Positions 46,501-57,786 of a stretch of DNA of 64,000 bases are shown piece after piece. Under the pieces are notes generated by a model. The model saw nothing but the letters and a program-made list of their open reading frames with translations, did no database searches and was not told the DNA's origin. Source of the DNA: Colias croceus (lineage: Eukaryota > Arthropoda > Insecta > Lepidoptera > Pieridae). The stretch spans positions 570,501-634,500 of the forward strand of contig NC_059547.1 of assembly GCF_905220415.1 (NCBI RefSeq), written 5' to 3'. The position numbers were made by a program, and so were the translations under genes. How positions within the stretch are numbered: position 1 is the stretch's first letter; each line of letters opens with the position of its first letter.

Positions 46501-47977
46501 TAGCTTTCGAATGGTGAAAGAATTTTTAAAATCGGCCCAGTAGTTTATGAGCCTATTCATTACAATCAAACAAACAAACAAAGTTTTCCTCTTTATAATA
46601 TTAGTTTAGATTAACCTATCAAAATTTAAATTAAATAAAACCGGCCAAGTGCGAGTCGGGCTCACGCACCGAGGGCTCCGAACAAACCTATTTTTTAATG
46701 AATAAAGAGAAAAAGGTGTTAACTGTCAGACAGACGGACAACAAAGTGATCCTATAAGGGTTCCGTTTTTTCTTTTGATGTTTGGAACCCTAAAAAGGAA
46801 TTAAAAAAACATGTGAATCTCATTATTTTTTTTATTACATATTCTTACCGATAAGTAATTCAAATTCAAACATTTATTTCATCAAACAGAGTTATTTTAG
46901 TAGTGCTTTCGAATCGCAAAAATAATAATTAAAATTCGATAATAAATCGGTCCGAAAATCTTTTTCTGCAGAGGAAAGAAGAGAAGAGAAGAAACTAGTT
47001 AAATAATGGCGCTAGTTTGTAAAAAATTCAAACTTTTTTTTTTATTAAATACATAATTACAATCTTTCAGTTGTAACATGAAGCTCAACCTGGACTACTT
47101 GCTGGAGACGCTGTGGGAGTACCTCTCCCTCATCAGGGTGTACACGAAGAAGCCTGGTCAGCCACCGGACTTCGATGATGGACTTATTTTGAGAAAGGTA
47201 TGTTATTAAGTAATACATAAAATAATTATGAATCATTCTTGTATTAGGTCTATGCGTGATCCAATTGCCTAGATACATTATAATTTAGCTATCTACCTGC
47301 CCCCATGGACGATGTTCTGCTTTTTCCTCTATTTCGTGTCTTCCTTGCGCATTAACAGAAGCGTAAAGAACACATTTGACCAATCATTTTTATTATTAAT
47401 CTATGGATTTATAATCTATACTAATATTATAAACCTGAAGAGTTTGTCTGTTTGAACGCGCGAATCTCAGGAACTACTGATCCACTTGAAAAATTATTTC
47501 CGTGTTAGATAGCCCATTTATCGAGGAAGGCTATAGGCTATTATACATTATCACGCAAGACCAACAGGAGCGGAGCAACGCGGGTAAAACCGCGGGGCAC
47601 AGTTAGTAAAGGATAAAAAATTGGTTGTCTGTAAAGTCGGTTTACTGACGATAGTAGAATGTGACAACGCGCTCTCGCTTGCACTTCATATGGAACGCCT
47701 CAGAGCGAGGTAACGCCGCATGAGTCATGTTTTTTCGTGCGTGCAGCCGGCTCTATCGAATCATAAGACGTTGTCACAAAAGTATTTAGATATAAATTAT
47801 TTATTTATTTTACAGGGTGTAACAGTAGAACACGTGTGTCACTCGATTCACCGCACGCTCGCGGCGCAACTCAAGTACGCGCTGGTGTGGGGCACCAGCA
47901 CCAAGTACAGTCCGCAGCGCGTGGGGCTGCACCACACTGTGCAGGATGAGGACGTGGTGCAACTTATCAAGAAGTAG
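43506..47977 (+). CDS. DRG1: DRG1, developmentally regulated GTP-binding protein 1
   Basis: Exons: 43506-43569, 43827-43987, 44289-44459, 44909-45052, 45828-45935, 46196-46353, 47071-47197 and 47816-47977. All phases match, 364 residues against about 367 in human DRG1. N-terminus MGILEKISEIEKEIARTQKN is diagnostic. The OBG-type G domain shows G1 GFPSVGKST (split by an intron after GK), G3 DLPGII and G4 NKID. The insert LKYALVWGTSTKYSPQRVGL near the end is in the TGS domain, which finishes in VVQLIKK. The family are cytosolic, ribosome-associated GTPases that work with a DFRP partner in translation. Introns carry Helitron-like repeats and a LINE scrap. Convergent with EMC3. Confidence 0.97.
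45170..45370 (-). mobile_element. Helitron-like repeat, minus orientation
   Basis: CTCCCGCAGCTTCACCCGCG, then GTGGGATTTCCGGGATAAAA and GTGAAAGAGTAACAAACAC. In DRG1 intron 4, directly followed by another repeat in the opposite direction. Confidence 0.55.
45371..45561 (+). mobile_element. Helitron-like repeat, distinct body
   Basis: ATAAACCAAAGTCACTTTCT and ACGCAACGGATTTTGATGCG, ending GCGAAGCCGCGGGCGGTAAG then CTAGT. Third body type with the same 3' end. Confidence 0.55.
46390..46612 (-). mobile_element. Helitron-like repeat, minus orientation
   Basis: ACTAGCTTTCCACCTGCGGC, CCGTTCCCGTGGGATTTCCG and AAAGTTTTCCTCTTTATAAT. In DRG1 intron 6. Confidence 0.55.
46641..46797 (+). repeat. dispersed repeat CCGGCCAAGTGCGAGTCGGG...GGAACCCTAAAAA
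   Basis: Starts CCGGCCAAGTGCGAGTCGGG, contains CAGACGGACAACAAAGTGAT and CTATAAGGGTTCCGTTTTTT, and ends GGAACCCTAAAAA. A repeat type common in Lepidoptera. Transposon class not assigned. Confidence 0.6.
46850..47050 (-). mobile_element. LINE 3' end, minus orientation
   Basis: On the minus strand it ends AATAAATGTTTGAATTTGAA, a typical LINE tail, preceded by non-coding sequence. In DRG1 intron 6, 20 bp from the exon-7 acceptor. Confidence 0.45.
47413..47607 (+). mobile_element. Lep1-like Helitron
   Basis: ATCTATACTAATATTATAAA, GAACGCGCGAATCTCAGGAA, ATTTATCGAGGAAGGCTATA, ending GCGGGGCACAGTTAGT (CTAGT altered). In DRG1 intron 7. Confidence 0.65.
47625..47780 (+). repeat. dispersed repeat candidate
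   Basis: Moderate-GC segment TAAAGTCGGTTTACTGACGA ... CAGAGCGAGGTAACGCCGCA in the AT-rich intron, ending GACGTTGTCAC. It looks like a common lepidopteran repeat, but no second copy in the window proves this. Confidence 0.35.
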
Positions 47978-49370
47978 CACTGGCTGATATTTAATATAGA
48001 GTTTGAAGACGTTATTTATCCTATACCCTCCCCTCAAAGACACACCTTGCAAATTTTACCCCTCAAACATACATAAGTTCTGCCCCCTCCCCCCTCCAAC
48101 ACACACACTGAAAACCTACCTAAACCATTCTCCCTCTTACACACACACAGTTATCACACATGAATGTTGTTAACATTCAATAAGCCATTTCTCCTTATAA
48201 ACACACCACATTCACATGTTAATTTTACAAACTTTACAGCCCATCCCCCCACTTTACATCCAAAAGTTTGGTAATATAAGAAGAAGGATAAAATATTTGA
48301 ATTTCTCCCTAAATTGATTATGGTTGTAAAAATTGAAAAACTTAAAAAAAATATATAATCTTCTGAGTTCTATTGACTCATTCCTCTTCTTTTTATAAAC
48401 TTAGCAAAATAATTACTTTAAAACCCAAGTGTTAAGTTATATCTACTCCTAGTATAGACAGGAAATAATATGATATAACGGACTAAATTAAATAAGCAGT
48501 AATATATATTTTTTTATTTACTCCAAATACCATAATCAATATGCAGGCCTAAAACATTTTCATGCTTTGAGTTCCCATGAACCATTAACATTAAATTTTA
48601 TGGGACTGTACTATACTTAACCACTAATATTTTTTAAATGTAAATTATATGATTTAAATATTGTAATGCAATGTTTTATTTGAGTTTAACCCATTTATTA
48701 TCTGCCCTGTGAGAACCTGCATGTAAAGTTCTTGTTAAAGTAAGCAATGATTTGTATAAAATATTCTAATATCCACTGCAGGGATTATTAAATTGGACAA
48801 TAGAAAATATATCCCATGCAATGTTAATATGACGTTTCCGTGAAATGATAGCTTAATAATTTTGCTTTTATATTAAAAATACCTAATATAAGGAAGAAAT
48901 TTTCATTTTTTCACAAGTACAGTTTATTATACAGTTCTGCTAATGTATGATACTCATGTGAAATGTGTTTGAAAAGTATATCGAGCAATATTATATTACA
49001 TAGTTATATTAAAATTTTTCTATATATTTTTTATCTATTATGTTGAGTGGTAGAGTAGGTATTTATTGAAACAATGGTTGGGTAAAGATTGAAAGAAAAA
49101 TAATTGAAAATTGGCATGAACAAAGCAATAACTTTTAGCATTGTAGGTAATTCTTGTAGGTAGGTAGCTCTTTTGTCACAATATTAAAAAAAATGGCTCA
49201 TTAATCTAAGCCAAATAATTATTAAAATAATATATCGATTGATTATTATTTTTTTGTATCTAAATATATTGATGACCTGACATAGATTGCTGTTTCTTTT
49301 TTTTATATAGCTATATGCATTTGTATATATATTTCCATTAAAATAAACATTTATAAAAAGATTGTCTATA
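47978..49370 (+). other. DRG1 3' UTR
   Basis: AT-rich after an initial C-rich stretch (CCCCTCCCCCCTCC). Poly(A) signal candidate AATAAACATTTATAAAAAG about 49340. Confidence 0.45.
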
Positions 49371-49805
49371 TTTTATTTCCTCTGCCAATATTGTAATTAT
49401 TTCAATTCTTTTCACACTGCATAATGTAATATGTGCAAGTTCCACTTCCAATCTCACACAAAATTTTTGTGTCATGGTTTTTTTTTTCCCAGTAATTACC
49501 TTATCATAAATAATTTATCAGAGTTCTGATTATCTATCTTTATAATGTAGAGAAACTTGCCAGAAAACATTGATAGCTCAATGCCCTCAATGCCATAAAA
49601 TAATTTTTTCCACAAATAAAACCACTTAATAAATACCATTATTTAATGTCCTTATAAAATACATTTAACTACGACAAATAAATAACCTTCACAGATTTCA
49701 ACTTCAAAACAGTATGTATACAAGAAAAGTAAAATATTATTTTAAAATAATTTAACACCAGTGAAACAGAGTAGCATATTTAACCTTCATTTAGATTTAC
49801 TATAA

Positions 49806-50097
49806 GGGTCAACTCACACCAAAAGAGCGGCGAAGGGCAGCGAAGCGGAGCGCAGTTTCCGTGTCATATGAATTTTTACTTTATTGTGATAACTATAAAA
49901 CTTATTATCGCCTGAGAAACTCGAGCAGCAGGAATTCCGTGGAATTCCTGCGGCGCCGCGGGCATCCCCACGACTCGTTCGAGTTTCTCAGGCGATAATA
50001 AGTTTTATAGTTATCACAATAAAGTAAAAATTCATATGACACGGAAACTGCGCTCCGCTTCGCTGCCCTTCGCCGCTCTTTTGGTGTGAGTTGACCC
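49806..50097. mobile_element. near-complete palindromic MITE, 119-bp perfect arms, TAA target duplication
   Basis: Left arm to 49924 and right arm from 49979 are exact reverse complements. Ends are GGGTCAACTCACACCAAAAG and its inverse. TAA on both sides (49803-49805 and 50098-50100). The spacer holds a further hairpin GCAGGAATTCC-GT-GGAATTCCTGC. TWA duplication suggests PIF/Harbinger. Lies between the convergent DRG1 and EMC3 genes, near the EMC3 3' UTR. Confidence 0.9.
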
Positions 50098-50357
50098 TAA
50101 ATACCCTTGATAATTAAAGATACAGTGCTTTCATCCTTTCGTTTCAATTTTAATGAACAGAATATACAGAAAAAATTATTGACTATTTTATTTCAAAATC
50201 ACACACACATCATTATTCATTTTCGAGTTTTGACCCCTGATGCGAGCGAACAAGGTGGTAATTTATATTATTTTTACATCTTACAAGAACTAAGACATGA
50301 ATATACTGTAAAATAGACAATTTTTATCCTTATATTCGTTACTTTCAGTAGACAAAA

Positions 50358-53300
50358 CTATTGCACTGTTTCTTCAGCCTTAGCCAGCAGGTCACTCTCT
50401 GCATTAGCAAGTGCCCATCGGTGTTCTGTGATCTCCAGAGCCTCCCACTCAGCTTTGAAAGCGGCTTTCGGGTCTGGGGGCATGGCCATAGCTGCTCCTG
50501 ACATCTGTTCTTGCATCACTTTAGATTGATCAGCAGCTAGAATAGAGGAGAGAATAGTATTACTTTTTTTCTATAACTTCTGAAAAATTTGGCTATTATA
50601 AAAGTCATAGACATTATGTTATGGAAAAAAATTGTATGTTTTGATAATCATAAATCATAATCAGTTTATAAGTTAATTTATTCGAGCAATAGAGAAAAGA
50701 ATTAGTTATGATGTCTAAGTATCATGATATAAATTAATTACAACTCACCATTATTCTCTCCAAGCACCAGAGCATAAATAGTCCTCAAACCGAACACATT
50801 TAAGAAGTACCATGACGCGGATGACACCCAGGATGCATCAAGATACGCTAGTTCTACACCTCGCTGCAACATGGGCTTGAATCGGAGAGTCAAGGGGAAT
50901 GGTACCTTGGCTGGAATAAACAATATGTTCATGTTATTAAAAAAATTTATGAGTAGTGCTTTGTAATAGTGCTTCAATATTGTAATAAAATGTTTAATAT
51001 AAAAGTCATATATGTATCTATTTTTTTCATGATTAGTAATAATTATCTAGGTATAAGAAATTTTAGATCAGTTGTCTTAAAAGAAGCTATGCCAGAGGTT
51101 CCTTTAGAATAAGCAATAACTTCTTGTATAATAACTTTTTTATTTATTTATTTTGTTTCACCCGCGAGGTTCCACTCCTGTTGGTCTTAGTGTGATGTTA
51201 TATAGCCTATAGCCTTCCTCGATAAATGAGCAATCTAACACCGAAAGAATTTTTCAAACCTGAGATTAGCGCGTTCAAACACACAAACAAACTCTTCAGC
51301 TTTATTATATTAGTAATAGATATAAGTTATAAATATATCTTACTGGTAAGGAAACCACTGAACATCCAATTAATCCAGCCTCCAATAACAATCATGGGCA
51401 GTACATTTGTCACATTGCCTTTCAACATGTCTGTCATCATGCCTGGGTCGGTCATGGGATTCTGAAATATAATACAAAAATGAACTTGTATACAATATGA
51501 TATAGAACTTTACAACTATGAGAAAACGTGTTTAATAAAAATTTTGGGGCATTTTTTTAAATATTCCACTTCCCCCCCGCGCTCCGGCACGTAAACATCA
51601 GCTCTGACAAGTTTTAATGTTAAAAATAGTAATAGTGAAAGTAAACCAGTAATTTTGTTATAAATAAACTGTTAAAGTATAATTAGTGGATTTATGCACA
51701 TAAAAGTCGTTTTTTACAAGGAACAAATCAGTGATAACAAGTGATTCTGAGTGATTCAGTGGAACTAAGAATATTGTTATAAGTGAAGGTAGATGTAATT
51801 AAAAAATAACGCACATTGAGGTCGTTGACTTATCTTGAAACAACAATTATTTAATTAAGATCAATAATTTCAACGTCAACGAGTAAGTCTAGACGGCACT
51901 GGCAGTTACTCCTCTAGCTATTTCGGAAGCGTCTCGAGTTGACTCAAGATCGAATCCAAGCCGACCCAAGTTGTTATATAACTTTTCTTTTTTTTTTTTT
52001 TTTTTTTTTTTCTAATAAATTCTCAAACCATGCCTCTTAAAAGAACCCCTCCTTCTTCTGGGTCTACTTTGGAACCCCTGGAAATTTTACCGCATGGAGG
52101 TTCAGCACCCAACATTTCTACGTGCAGAGATGACAATAATATTCGTGATTTCACTACCAACATTACTACACGCGGGAATAAACGGAAACATGATCAAGAC
52201 ATGAGAGATGAATTACAGGCTTTTAAGGCAGAATTACTTAGTAGTTTAAACAGCTGGAAAGAATCTCAAGATAACAAGATTGAGGCTATACTCACGAACA
52301 TTAATGAACTTCGTAGCGAATATAAAGATTTGCATTCAAGTGTAAAATTTGTTAGTGACAAATATGATGATGTGATGCAATCTATCTCTGTTCTACAAAA
52401 AGAAAATCAAGAAAAACTGAAGCACATTAATGACCTTGAAATTAAATTGGAATCATTGGAGAGACATGTGAAAAGTTCTTCAGTTGAGATACGAAATATA
52501 CCCAAACAAAAAAAGTCTGAGACTACGGGTGACCTTATAAATATAGTGCAGAATATCGGCACACTATTAAAAATTGATATGCATGAACAGGGTATTAGAG
52601 ATATCTACAGAATAAATACTAAGACTGATAGCTACAAACCTATAATTATCGATTTCACCAGCAAAATAACTAAAGATAAATTTATCTCAGCTACAAAAAC
52701 TTTTAATAGAAAAAATTTAAATAATAAATTAAACACATCGAATCTTAAAATTGACGATACTAAAACACCGGTATATATAACAGAAACGCTAACATCAAGT
52801 GCTAGGAAGCTATTTTACAAATGTAGGGAGTTTGCCAAGGTATATAATTATACTTATTGTTGGATTTCCTATGGGCGTATATATTTAAGAAAATCTGAGG
52901 GGTCCAAACAGTTTCGAATCGACTGCGAAGGCGATCTTCAAAAACTAAGTGATAAATGACTTTTTGTTCTTACTAATAGTATTATAAGTTTAGTATTTAA
53001 CGTAGTTTTTATGATATATTCAAAGATATGTATATTTCTTAGGATATTATGGCATTGGATAGATATTAAATGTAATCACAACAAACTAACATACATAAAT
53101 CACCACACATACAAAACACTACTTCACATCCAACACCGCTCACAAAAACGTAAAGCATTTGAATGTATAATTCCTTTAAAAAAGTGTTTCTTAAAATATG
53201 AACAACTTCAGCTTTTTGTATTGAGGATTAAGCATCGGAAAAAAAAATTGGTTATGATAATATGAAACTTATGTACTACATCTAAAACAAATTCGACTCG

Positions 53301-56300
53301 TTTAACACTATAATATCCGATTTGGATGCAGATTCAGTGAATTGCATCCAAGTAGACGAAATATACAAGAACAAACAACTATTACGGAATGGTTCTAATT
53401 TCTTAAATGTAATTACTATAAACATACGAAGCATACATCACAACTTCGATCTATTGACGGCTTTTCTTACATCGCTTCCCATACAAATGGAGGTCATTGT
53501 TCTTACTGAGTGCTGGTCAAAAGAGGGTGTTCCTCCACCAAATTTAATCGACTACAATGTGTACTATACTAATAAATATTTGAATCAGAATGATGGAGTG
53601 GTAGTATATGTTAAGAAATCATTAGCAGCTATTTCCGCCGAACCTGAAATGGTGGATGGTAATTGCTTGATTCTTAATATTGATAAATACTCCATTGTCT
53701 GTTCATATCGACCACCTTGTTATACAAATCCACGACCGTACTTAGAACGATTGGATACAATTCTTAAAGAAATAAAACAGCAGCACGTAATTTTTACAGG
53801 TGATATAAATATTAATACCATCTGTAACGACAGTCAAAGCGCTCATTTAAACGAATACTTGTGTATTTTAGCTTCTCATGGTCTGGAATTGGGTGTAACA
53901 TGTCCGACAAGATTAAACAATTGTCTTGACCACTTTATGGTTAAAACGACTGATGAATGGCAAACTGTGGTGTTTCCACCCTTAACAGATCACAGTCCTA
54001 TTCTACTACAAATAAGAAACAACAAGATCGCAAGATTGAAAACCGATCTTTCAATACAAGTAATAGATTACCCATTAGCATTGGAAAAGATTAGTTTAAT
54101 AGACTGGACCCAGTATTTTTCTTTGCGTGACGTTAATCATTGTGCTGAGTGTCTTGTAAACATTATTAGTGGAATTATTAAGGAGTGCACTACGGTCAAG
54201 TATTTGTCTAAAAAGAAGGCGCCTCTTAAACCATGGATAACAACAGGAGTAGTAAGATCAATCCGTAAGAGAGACAAATTGCATAAAAAAGCCAAGTTAA
54301 GACCTAGCGACATGGAAACAGTAAGCGCATATATAAAGTATAGAAACACTTGTAATAAAATAATCAAATCTTTAAAACAAAAATACTATCAAATGCAATT
54401 ACAATACAGTGAGAAAGATATTAAGAAAACATGGAATATTATAAAGGATGTATGTAACATGAAAGTGAAGAATGACCTACCCACGGAGCTACTTACGATT
54501 GGTAGTAACACTAAAGAGTCTTTAAACAAAATTAATAATTTTTTCACAACTGTCGGTGGGAGTTTGGCTGAAGAGATATTGAAAATATTACATAAGACGG
54601 AAAACGATCTCGCGAATCAAATTAAATCGTCAACTTCTAAGATTAATTCAATGTCTTTTGTACCTACAGATTCCTACGAAATTGGTAAAATTATCAATGA
54701 ATTAAAGGCTTCTAGTGCTCCTGGGCTTGATGGTATATCAAGTAGGCTTGTTAAAGAAGCAAAAGAATTTCTAATTGGTCCAATGGAATACCTGTGTAAT
54801 TTGAGTTTAGAACAAGGCCAATTTCCAGACATTTTTAAAAAAGCCATCGTGTCGCCTATTTATAAATCAGAGGACAAAAAAGATGTGACCAACTACAGAC
54901 CTGTTTCGTTACTTCCAACTCTATCGAAAGTTCTGGAAAGACTAGTAAATTATCGGCTAACAAGTTTTCTAGAAAAGAATAAATTACTAACAAATTCTCA
55001 ATATGGATTTCGGAAAGGAAAATCCACAGAAGAAGCTATATTGAGATTAACGACATTAGTATATGAATACCTCGATAAAGGGGACAAAGTTATTGGTGTA
55101 TTTCTTGATTTTAAAAAAGCTTTCGATACAATTTCTATTCCGATACTATTATCAAAGTTGGAAAGCTTAGGTGTCCGCGGTCACGCTCATCAATGGTTTC
55201 AGAGTTATCTGTCTTGCAGAGAGCAGTACGTGAGGGTTAAAAACGATATAAGTGATGCCTCATCATGTAGATTTGGTATTCCACAAGGCAGCACGTTAGG
55301 ACCTACTCTCTTCTTAATCTATATTAACAGTCTCCCTGAAGTAATTTCTACCGATACAGACATACAGATGTTTGCCGATGACACTGTTTTGTTATTTCGC
55401 GGTCACAATTGGGAAGAAGCCCACAGAAACGCTGAGACAGGCTTGCAAAATGTCACAGCCTGGCTTGAAGATAATTTGCTTACACTTAATATCTCTAAAA
55501 CGAAATACCTATGTTTCACAAAGACAAAGACCTACGGCCCATCCACAAATTTATCTATAAAACTTCACACATTTCCATGTAATAGGAGGTATTTGAGCAA
55601 ATGTAATTGTAAAATACTCACAAGAGCTTCATGTATACGATACTTGGGTGTTCTTCTGGATGATACATTGAGTTGGAAAGACCAGATCACCAATGTTTGC
55701 AATAGAGTTAGAAAGCTAATTTACATTTTCAAGCAACTGAGATCAGTAGCTAATAAGAAACTGCTTATTCAAACATACAAAGCACTGTGTGAGAGCTTAA
55801 TAAATTACTGTGTGACGTCATGGGGCGGGGCCCCTAAAACAATAATGCTTGAACTTGAACGTGCACAGCGGGCAGTGTTAAAAGTTCTAATGCACCTACC
55901 ATACAGGCACTCTACAGCGGATGTTTATACACAAACTGGTGTTCTCTCAGTTCGTAAGATTTATGTTCTGAAGGCTCTGCTAAGATATCACCGTCTAATA
56001 GCTCACAAACTGCCCCGAATGAGAAAACGAAAACTAAGGTGCCCTGTACCTCTAACTAAAACTAGTTTTGCAAGACGACAGCTAAATTGTATTGCTCCAA
56101 GAATATATAATAAAATCCCGACTAATAACATAAACGCAATAATAAATATGACTACTAATCGGTTTAAAAAATTCATTATCAACTGGCTCAAAAATCTGGA
56201 TTATCTCCAAACTGAAAGTCTCTTCACTTTCATTAAATAGGTGTCAAAATCAAATCACATATTCATAATATTCCACTCACTGACACTTACACACACACGC

Positions 56301-57197
56301 GCACACTCACACACACATACACACATACACACAAACACACACACACACACACACACATACTCACGCTTGTCCACCTGTCCAATTCATGTATCGTCATATA
56401 TATTATATAAATTATAATTAACTAGTAATTTTTATTCTTTAATTGCTTTAATTGTTATTAATCTGTAACTATAATATTCTGTTTACGTATTTAATAATAC
56501 TTGTATGAACTCTTAAGGGAAGGCACTGTTTTCTGAGACACAGGTAATAACCTAGTTCAGAAGGCAGAGCAAAATTGTGAACTGAATATGTAAAATTTGC
56601 TAATAAATATTATTTTATTTTATTTTATTTTATATTAATATGTCAGTAGTCCTAATCTAAGGCAAATATTCTGTGTAAATGAGGTAGCTGATAGGCAGAT
56701 AGCAGCTGTACAAATATAACATGTATGAAACCAATAGAACAATAAACAATAGTGTTTAGCCTATATCATTTAATTAAAAGCACTTCATGACAATTAAATC
56801 TGTCTTTTCAGGTTTAAATTTAATTTTACCTGAGCATTAGATGTCCGCTTCTGAACTTTGAAATAACCAGTATCTTCATTATTGAACCAGTGCCGGCGCA
56901 TCGCGAACGACTGCTTTGGTAGATACTTCCCATTCTCACGCAACAAACGGGCTCGAATCATTACTTGACTGAAAAAATTACATGGAATAGGTTATAATTG
57001 CCTTTAGGAAAAAAGTGCTTATAAACTTTTGAGGTAATCATTTCATACCTGTCCTGCACTTGCAATAGCTCTATTTTCTTTTGCGATGAAAGAATAATAG
57101 ATACATAATGCCTAACAATACCAACCAAGAAAGTAATTACTACGATGGGTAGAAACACCCATAGCCTAATTTTTGGATCTAATAACAATTCTGCCAT
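50358..57197 (-). CDS. EMC3: EMC3, ER membrane protein complex subunit 3
   Basis: Minus-strand exons: 57049-57197, 56830-56968, 51344-51461, 50749-50910 and 50358-50536 (stop TAG). Phases match, about 248 residues against 261 in human. Residues 1-49 start MAELLLDPKIRLWVFLPIVV, which runs into the first membrane segment. NPMTDPGMMTDMLKGN leads to the second (VLPMIVIGGWINWMFSGFL). TTKVPFPLTLRFKPMLQ and LDASWVSSASWYFLNVFGL cover the third. The C-terminal cytosolic part ends AKAEETVQ. EMC3 is the Oxa1-superfamily core of the EMC, which inserts and stabilises membrane proteins in the ER. Intron 2 (5.4 kb) holds a full LINE in antisense. Confidence 0.97.
51156..51325 (-). mobile_element. Lep1-like Helitron, minus orientation
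   Basis: CACCCGCGAGGTTCCACTCC, TTCCTCGATAAATGAGCAAT and GAGATTAGCGCGTTCAAACA to AACTCTTCAGCTTTATTATA. Abuts EMC3 exon 51344-51461. Confidence 0.6.
52030..52959 (+). CDS. LINE ORF1, coiled coil plus L1-type RNA-binding domain
   Basis: 309 residues. A polar N-terminus is followed by a long heptad-rich helix (about 50-165; ELQAFKAELLSSLNSWKES through LEIKLESLERHVKSSS). Then EIRNIP at about 153-158 opens a trans-RRM-like domain, with DIYRINTKTDSYKPIIIDF and a C-terminal domain (SARKLFYKCREFAKVYNY). This is the L1-type ORF1 arrangement, also found in some insect CR1-group LINEs. It packages LINE RNA. No zinc knuckle seen. Confidence 0.75.
   Translation: MPLKRTPPSSGSTLEPLEILPHGGSAPNISTCRDDNNIRDFTTNITTRGNKRKHDQDMRDELQAFKAELLSSLNSWKESQDNKIEAILTNINELRSEYKDLHSSVKFVSDKYDDVMQSISVLQKENQEKLKHINDLEIKLESLERHVKSSSVEIRNIPKQKKSETTGDLINIVQNIGTLLKIDMHEQGIRDIYRINTKTDSYKPIIIDFTSKITKDKFISATKTFNRKNLNNKLNTSNLKIDDTKTPVYITETLTSSARKLFYKCREFAKVYNYTYCWISYGRIYLRKSEGSKQFRIDCEGDLQKLSDK
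53322..56240 (+). CDS. LINE ORF2, endonuclease and reverse transcriptase
   Basis: 972 residues with no stop or frameshift. AP-like endonuclease about 25-235 (TINIRSIHHN, VLTECWSKEG, YSIVCSYRPP, FTGDININ, LTDHSPILL). RT about 470-745 with NYRPVSLLPTLSKVLERLV, SQYGFRKGKSTEEAIL, VFLDFKKAFDTIS, GIPQGSTLGPTLFLIYIN and FADDT near 683-687 (Phe for the usual Tyr). The C-terminal region (YCVTSWGGAPKTIML) follows. The start at 53322 gives the longest frame; the in-use start is not certain. Works by target-primed reverse transcription. Confidence 0.9.
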   Translation: MDADSVNCIQVDEIYKNKQLLRNGSNFLNVITINIRSIHHNFDLLTAFLTSLPIQMEVIVLTECWSKEGVPPPNLIDYNVYYTNKYLNQNDGVVVYVKKSLAAISAEPEMVDGNCLILNIDKYSIVCSYRPPCYTNPRPYLERLDTILKEIKQQHVIFTGDININTICNDSQSAHLNEYLCILASHGLELGVTCPTRLNNCLDHFMVKTTDEWQTVVFPPLTDHSPILLQIRNNKIARLKTDLSIQVIDYPLALEKISLIDWTQYFSLRDVNHCAECLVNIISGIIKECTTVKYLSKKKAPLKPWITTGVVRSIRKRDKLHKKAKLRPSDMETVSAYIKYRNTCNKIIKSLKQKYYQMQLQYSEKDIKKTWNIIKDVCNMKVKNDLPTELLTIGSNTKESLNKINNFFTTVGGSLAEEILKILHKTENDLANQIKSSTSKINSMSFVPTDSYEIGKIINELKASSAPGLDGISSRLVKEAKEFLIGPMEYLCNLSLEQGQFPDIFKKAIVSPIYKSEDKKDVTNYRPVSLLPTLSKVLERLVNYRLTSFLEKNKLLTNSQYGFRKGKSTEEAILRLTTLVYEYLDKGDKVIGVFLDFKKAFDTISIPILLSKLESLGVRGHAHQWFQSYLSCREQYVRVKNDISDASSCRFGIPQGSTLGPTLFLIYINSLPEVISTDTDIQMFADDTVLLFRGHNWEEAHRNAETGLQNVTAWLEDNLLTLNISKTKYLCFTKTKTYGPSTNLSIKLHTFPCNRRYLSKCNCKILTRASCIRYLGVLLDDTLSWKDQITNVCNRVRKLIYIFKQLRSVANKKLLIQTYKALCESLINYCVTSWGGAPKTIMLELERAQRAVLKVLMHLPYRHSTADVYTQTGVLSVRKIYVLKALLRYHRLIAHKLPRMRKRKLRCPVPLTKTSFARRQLNCIAPRIYNKIPTNNINAIINMTTNRFKKFIINWLKNLDYLQTESLFTFIK
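56280..56366 (+). repeat. (AC)n microsatellite in the LINE 3' UTR
   Basis: Imperfect CA/AC dinucleotide run with GC and AT interruptions, ending before TACTCACGC. Confidence 0.9.
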
Positions 57198-57786
57198 TGT
57201 GTCTCAAATTTTCGATATATTCTTTGGATAAAACTTTTAATTCCTAATAAATGCGATCTACAACTTGAACAATATTATTTTATAAATTTAAATTTCACTG
57301 CAATAAATATTGCAGATTCGACAACTTGTTAATTGTTAATTGACAGTCTGTTGTCAATTAGAATTGACATTTGGCACCCACTGCACTGACAAATGACAAA
57401 CACAGAGTAAGTAATATAGTATGGCAAATGATATAACAGATAACTACAAATAACTAAGTCAAAGAGTAGCACTTCCAAAAATTTAATTATATCAATATAA
57501 GTTGTATAGTAAATCTCAAAATAATAATATAATCAGACCTTACAGATTTTTCTAGTTTCGCCATTCCTATTCTAATTTTATTGCTGCTTCACGAATCACG
57601 ATCTCGGATCTAAACTTTCAACACTTTCAAAGCCCATCACTAATTTGAAGTGAAGTCATTTCTGTTGCAATTTGAAAAACACAAAAACTTCAATTCAATT
57701 GTAAACACAAATAAATACTGATTTACCAAATAAATTTAATAAAATTCATAATAATTTTAACTCGCTTCATTAAATTTACTTTAAAA
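57198..57786. promoter_or_regulatory. divergent promoter region between EMC3 and NTHL1
   Basis: 589 bp between the facing start codons, AT-rich. Contains near-repeats of TTGACA and GACAA (57335-57400). No TATA or CpG-rich block. Each gene must have its start site here. Confidence 0.5.

Larger units (their letters stand above)
51545..56640 (+). mobile_element. apparently full-length LINE (CR1/Jockey superfamily), intact ORF1 and ORF2
   Basis: 5' UTR from about 51545 (start not exact), including a 29-bp T tract (about 51983-52011) just before ORF1. ORF1 is 52030-52959 and ORF2 53322-56240. A 3' UTR with an (AC)n tract (56280-56366) follows, ending in a (TTTTA)n tail near 56607-56634. It is oriented against the host gene EMC3. 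Both frames being open suggests a recent insertion. Confidence 0.85.

Noticed and set aside
46069..46503. 144-residue ORF covering DRG1 exon 6
   Set aside because: Wrong frame over the exon plus intron and Helitron repeat.
53011..53265. 84-residue ORF between LINE ORF1 and ORF2
   Set aside because: Inter-ORF sequence of the LINE with no domain; no third ORF is expected.
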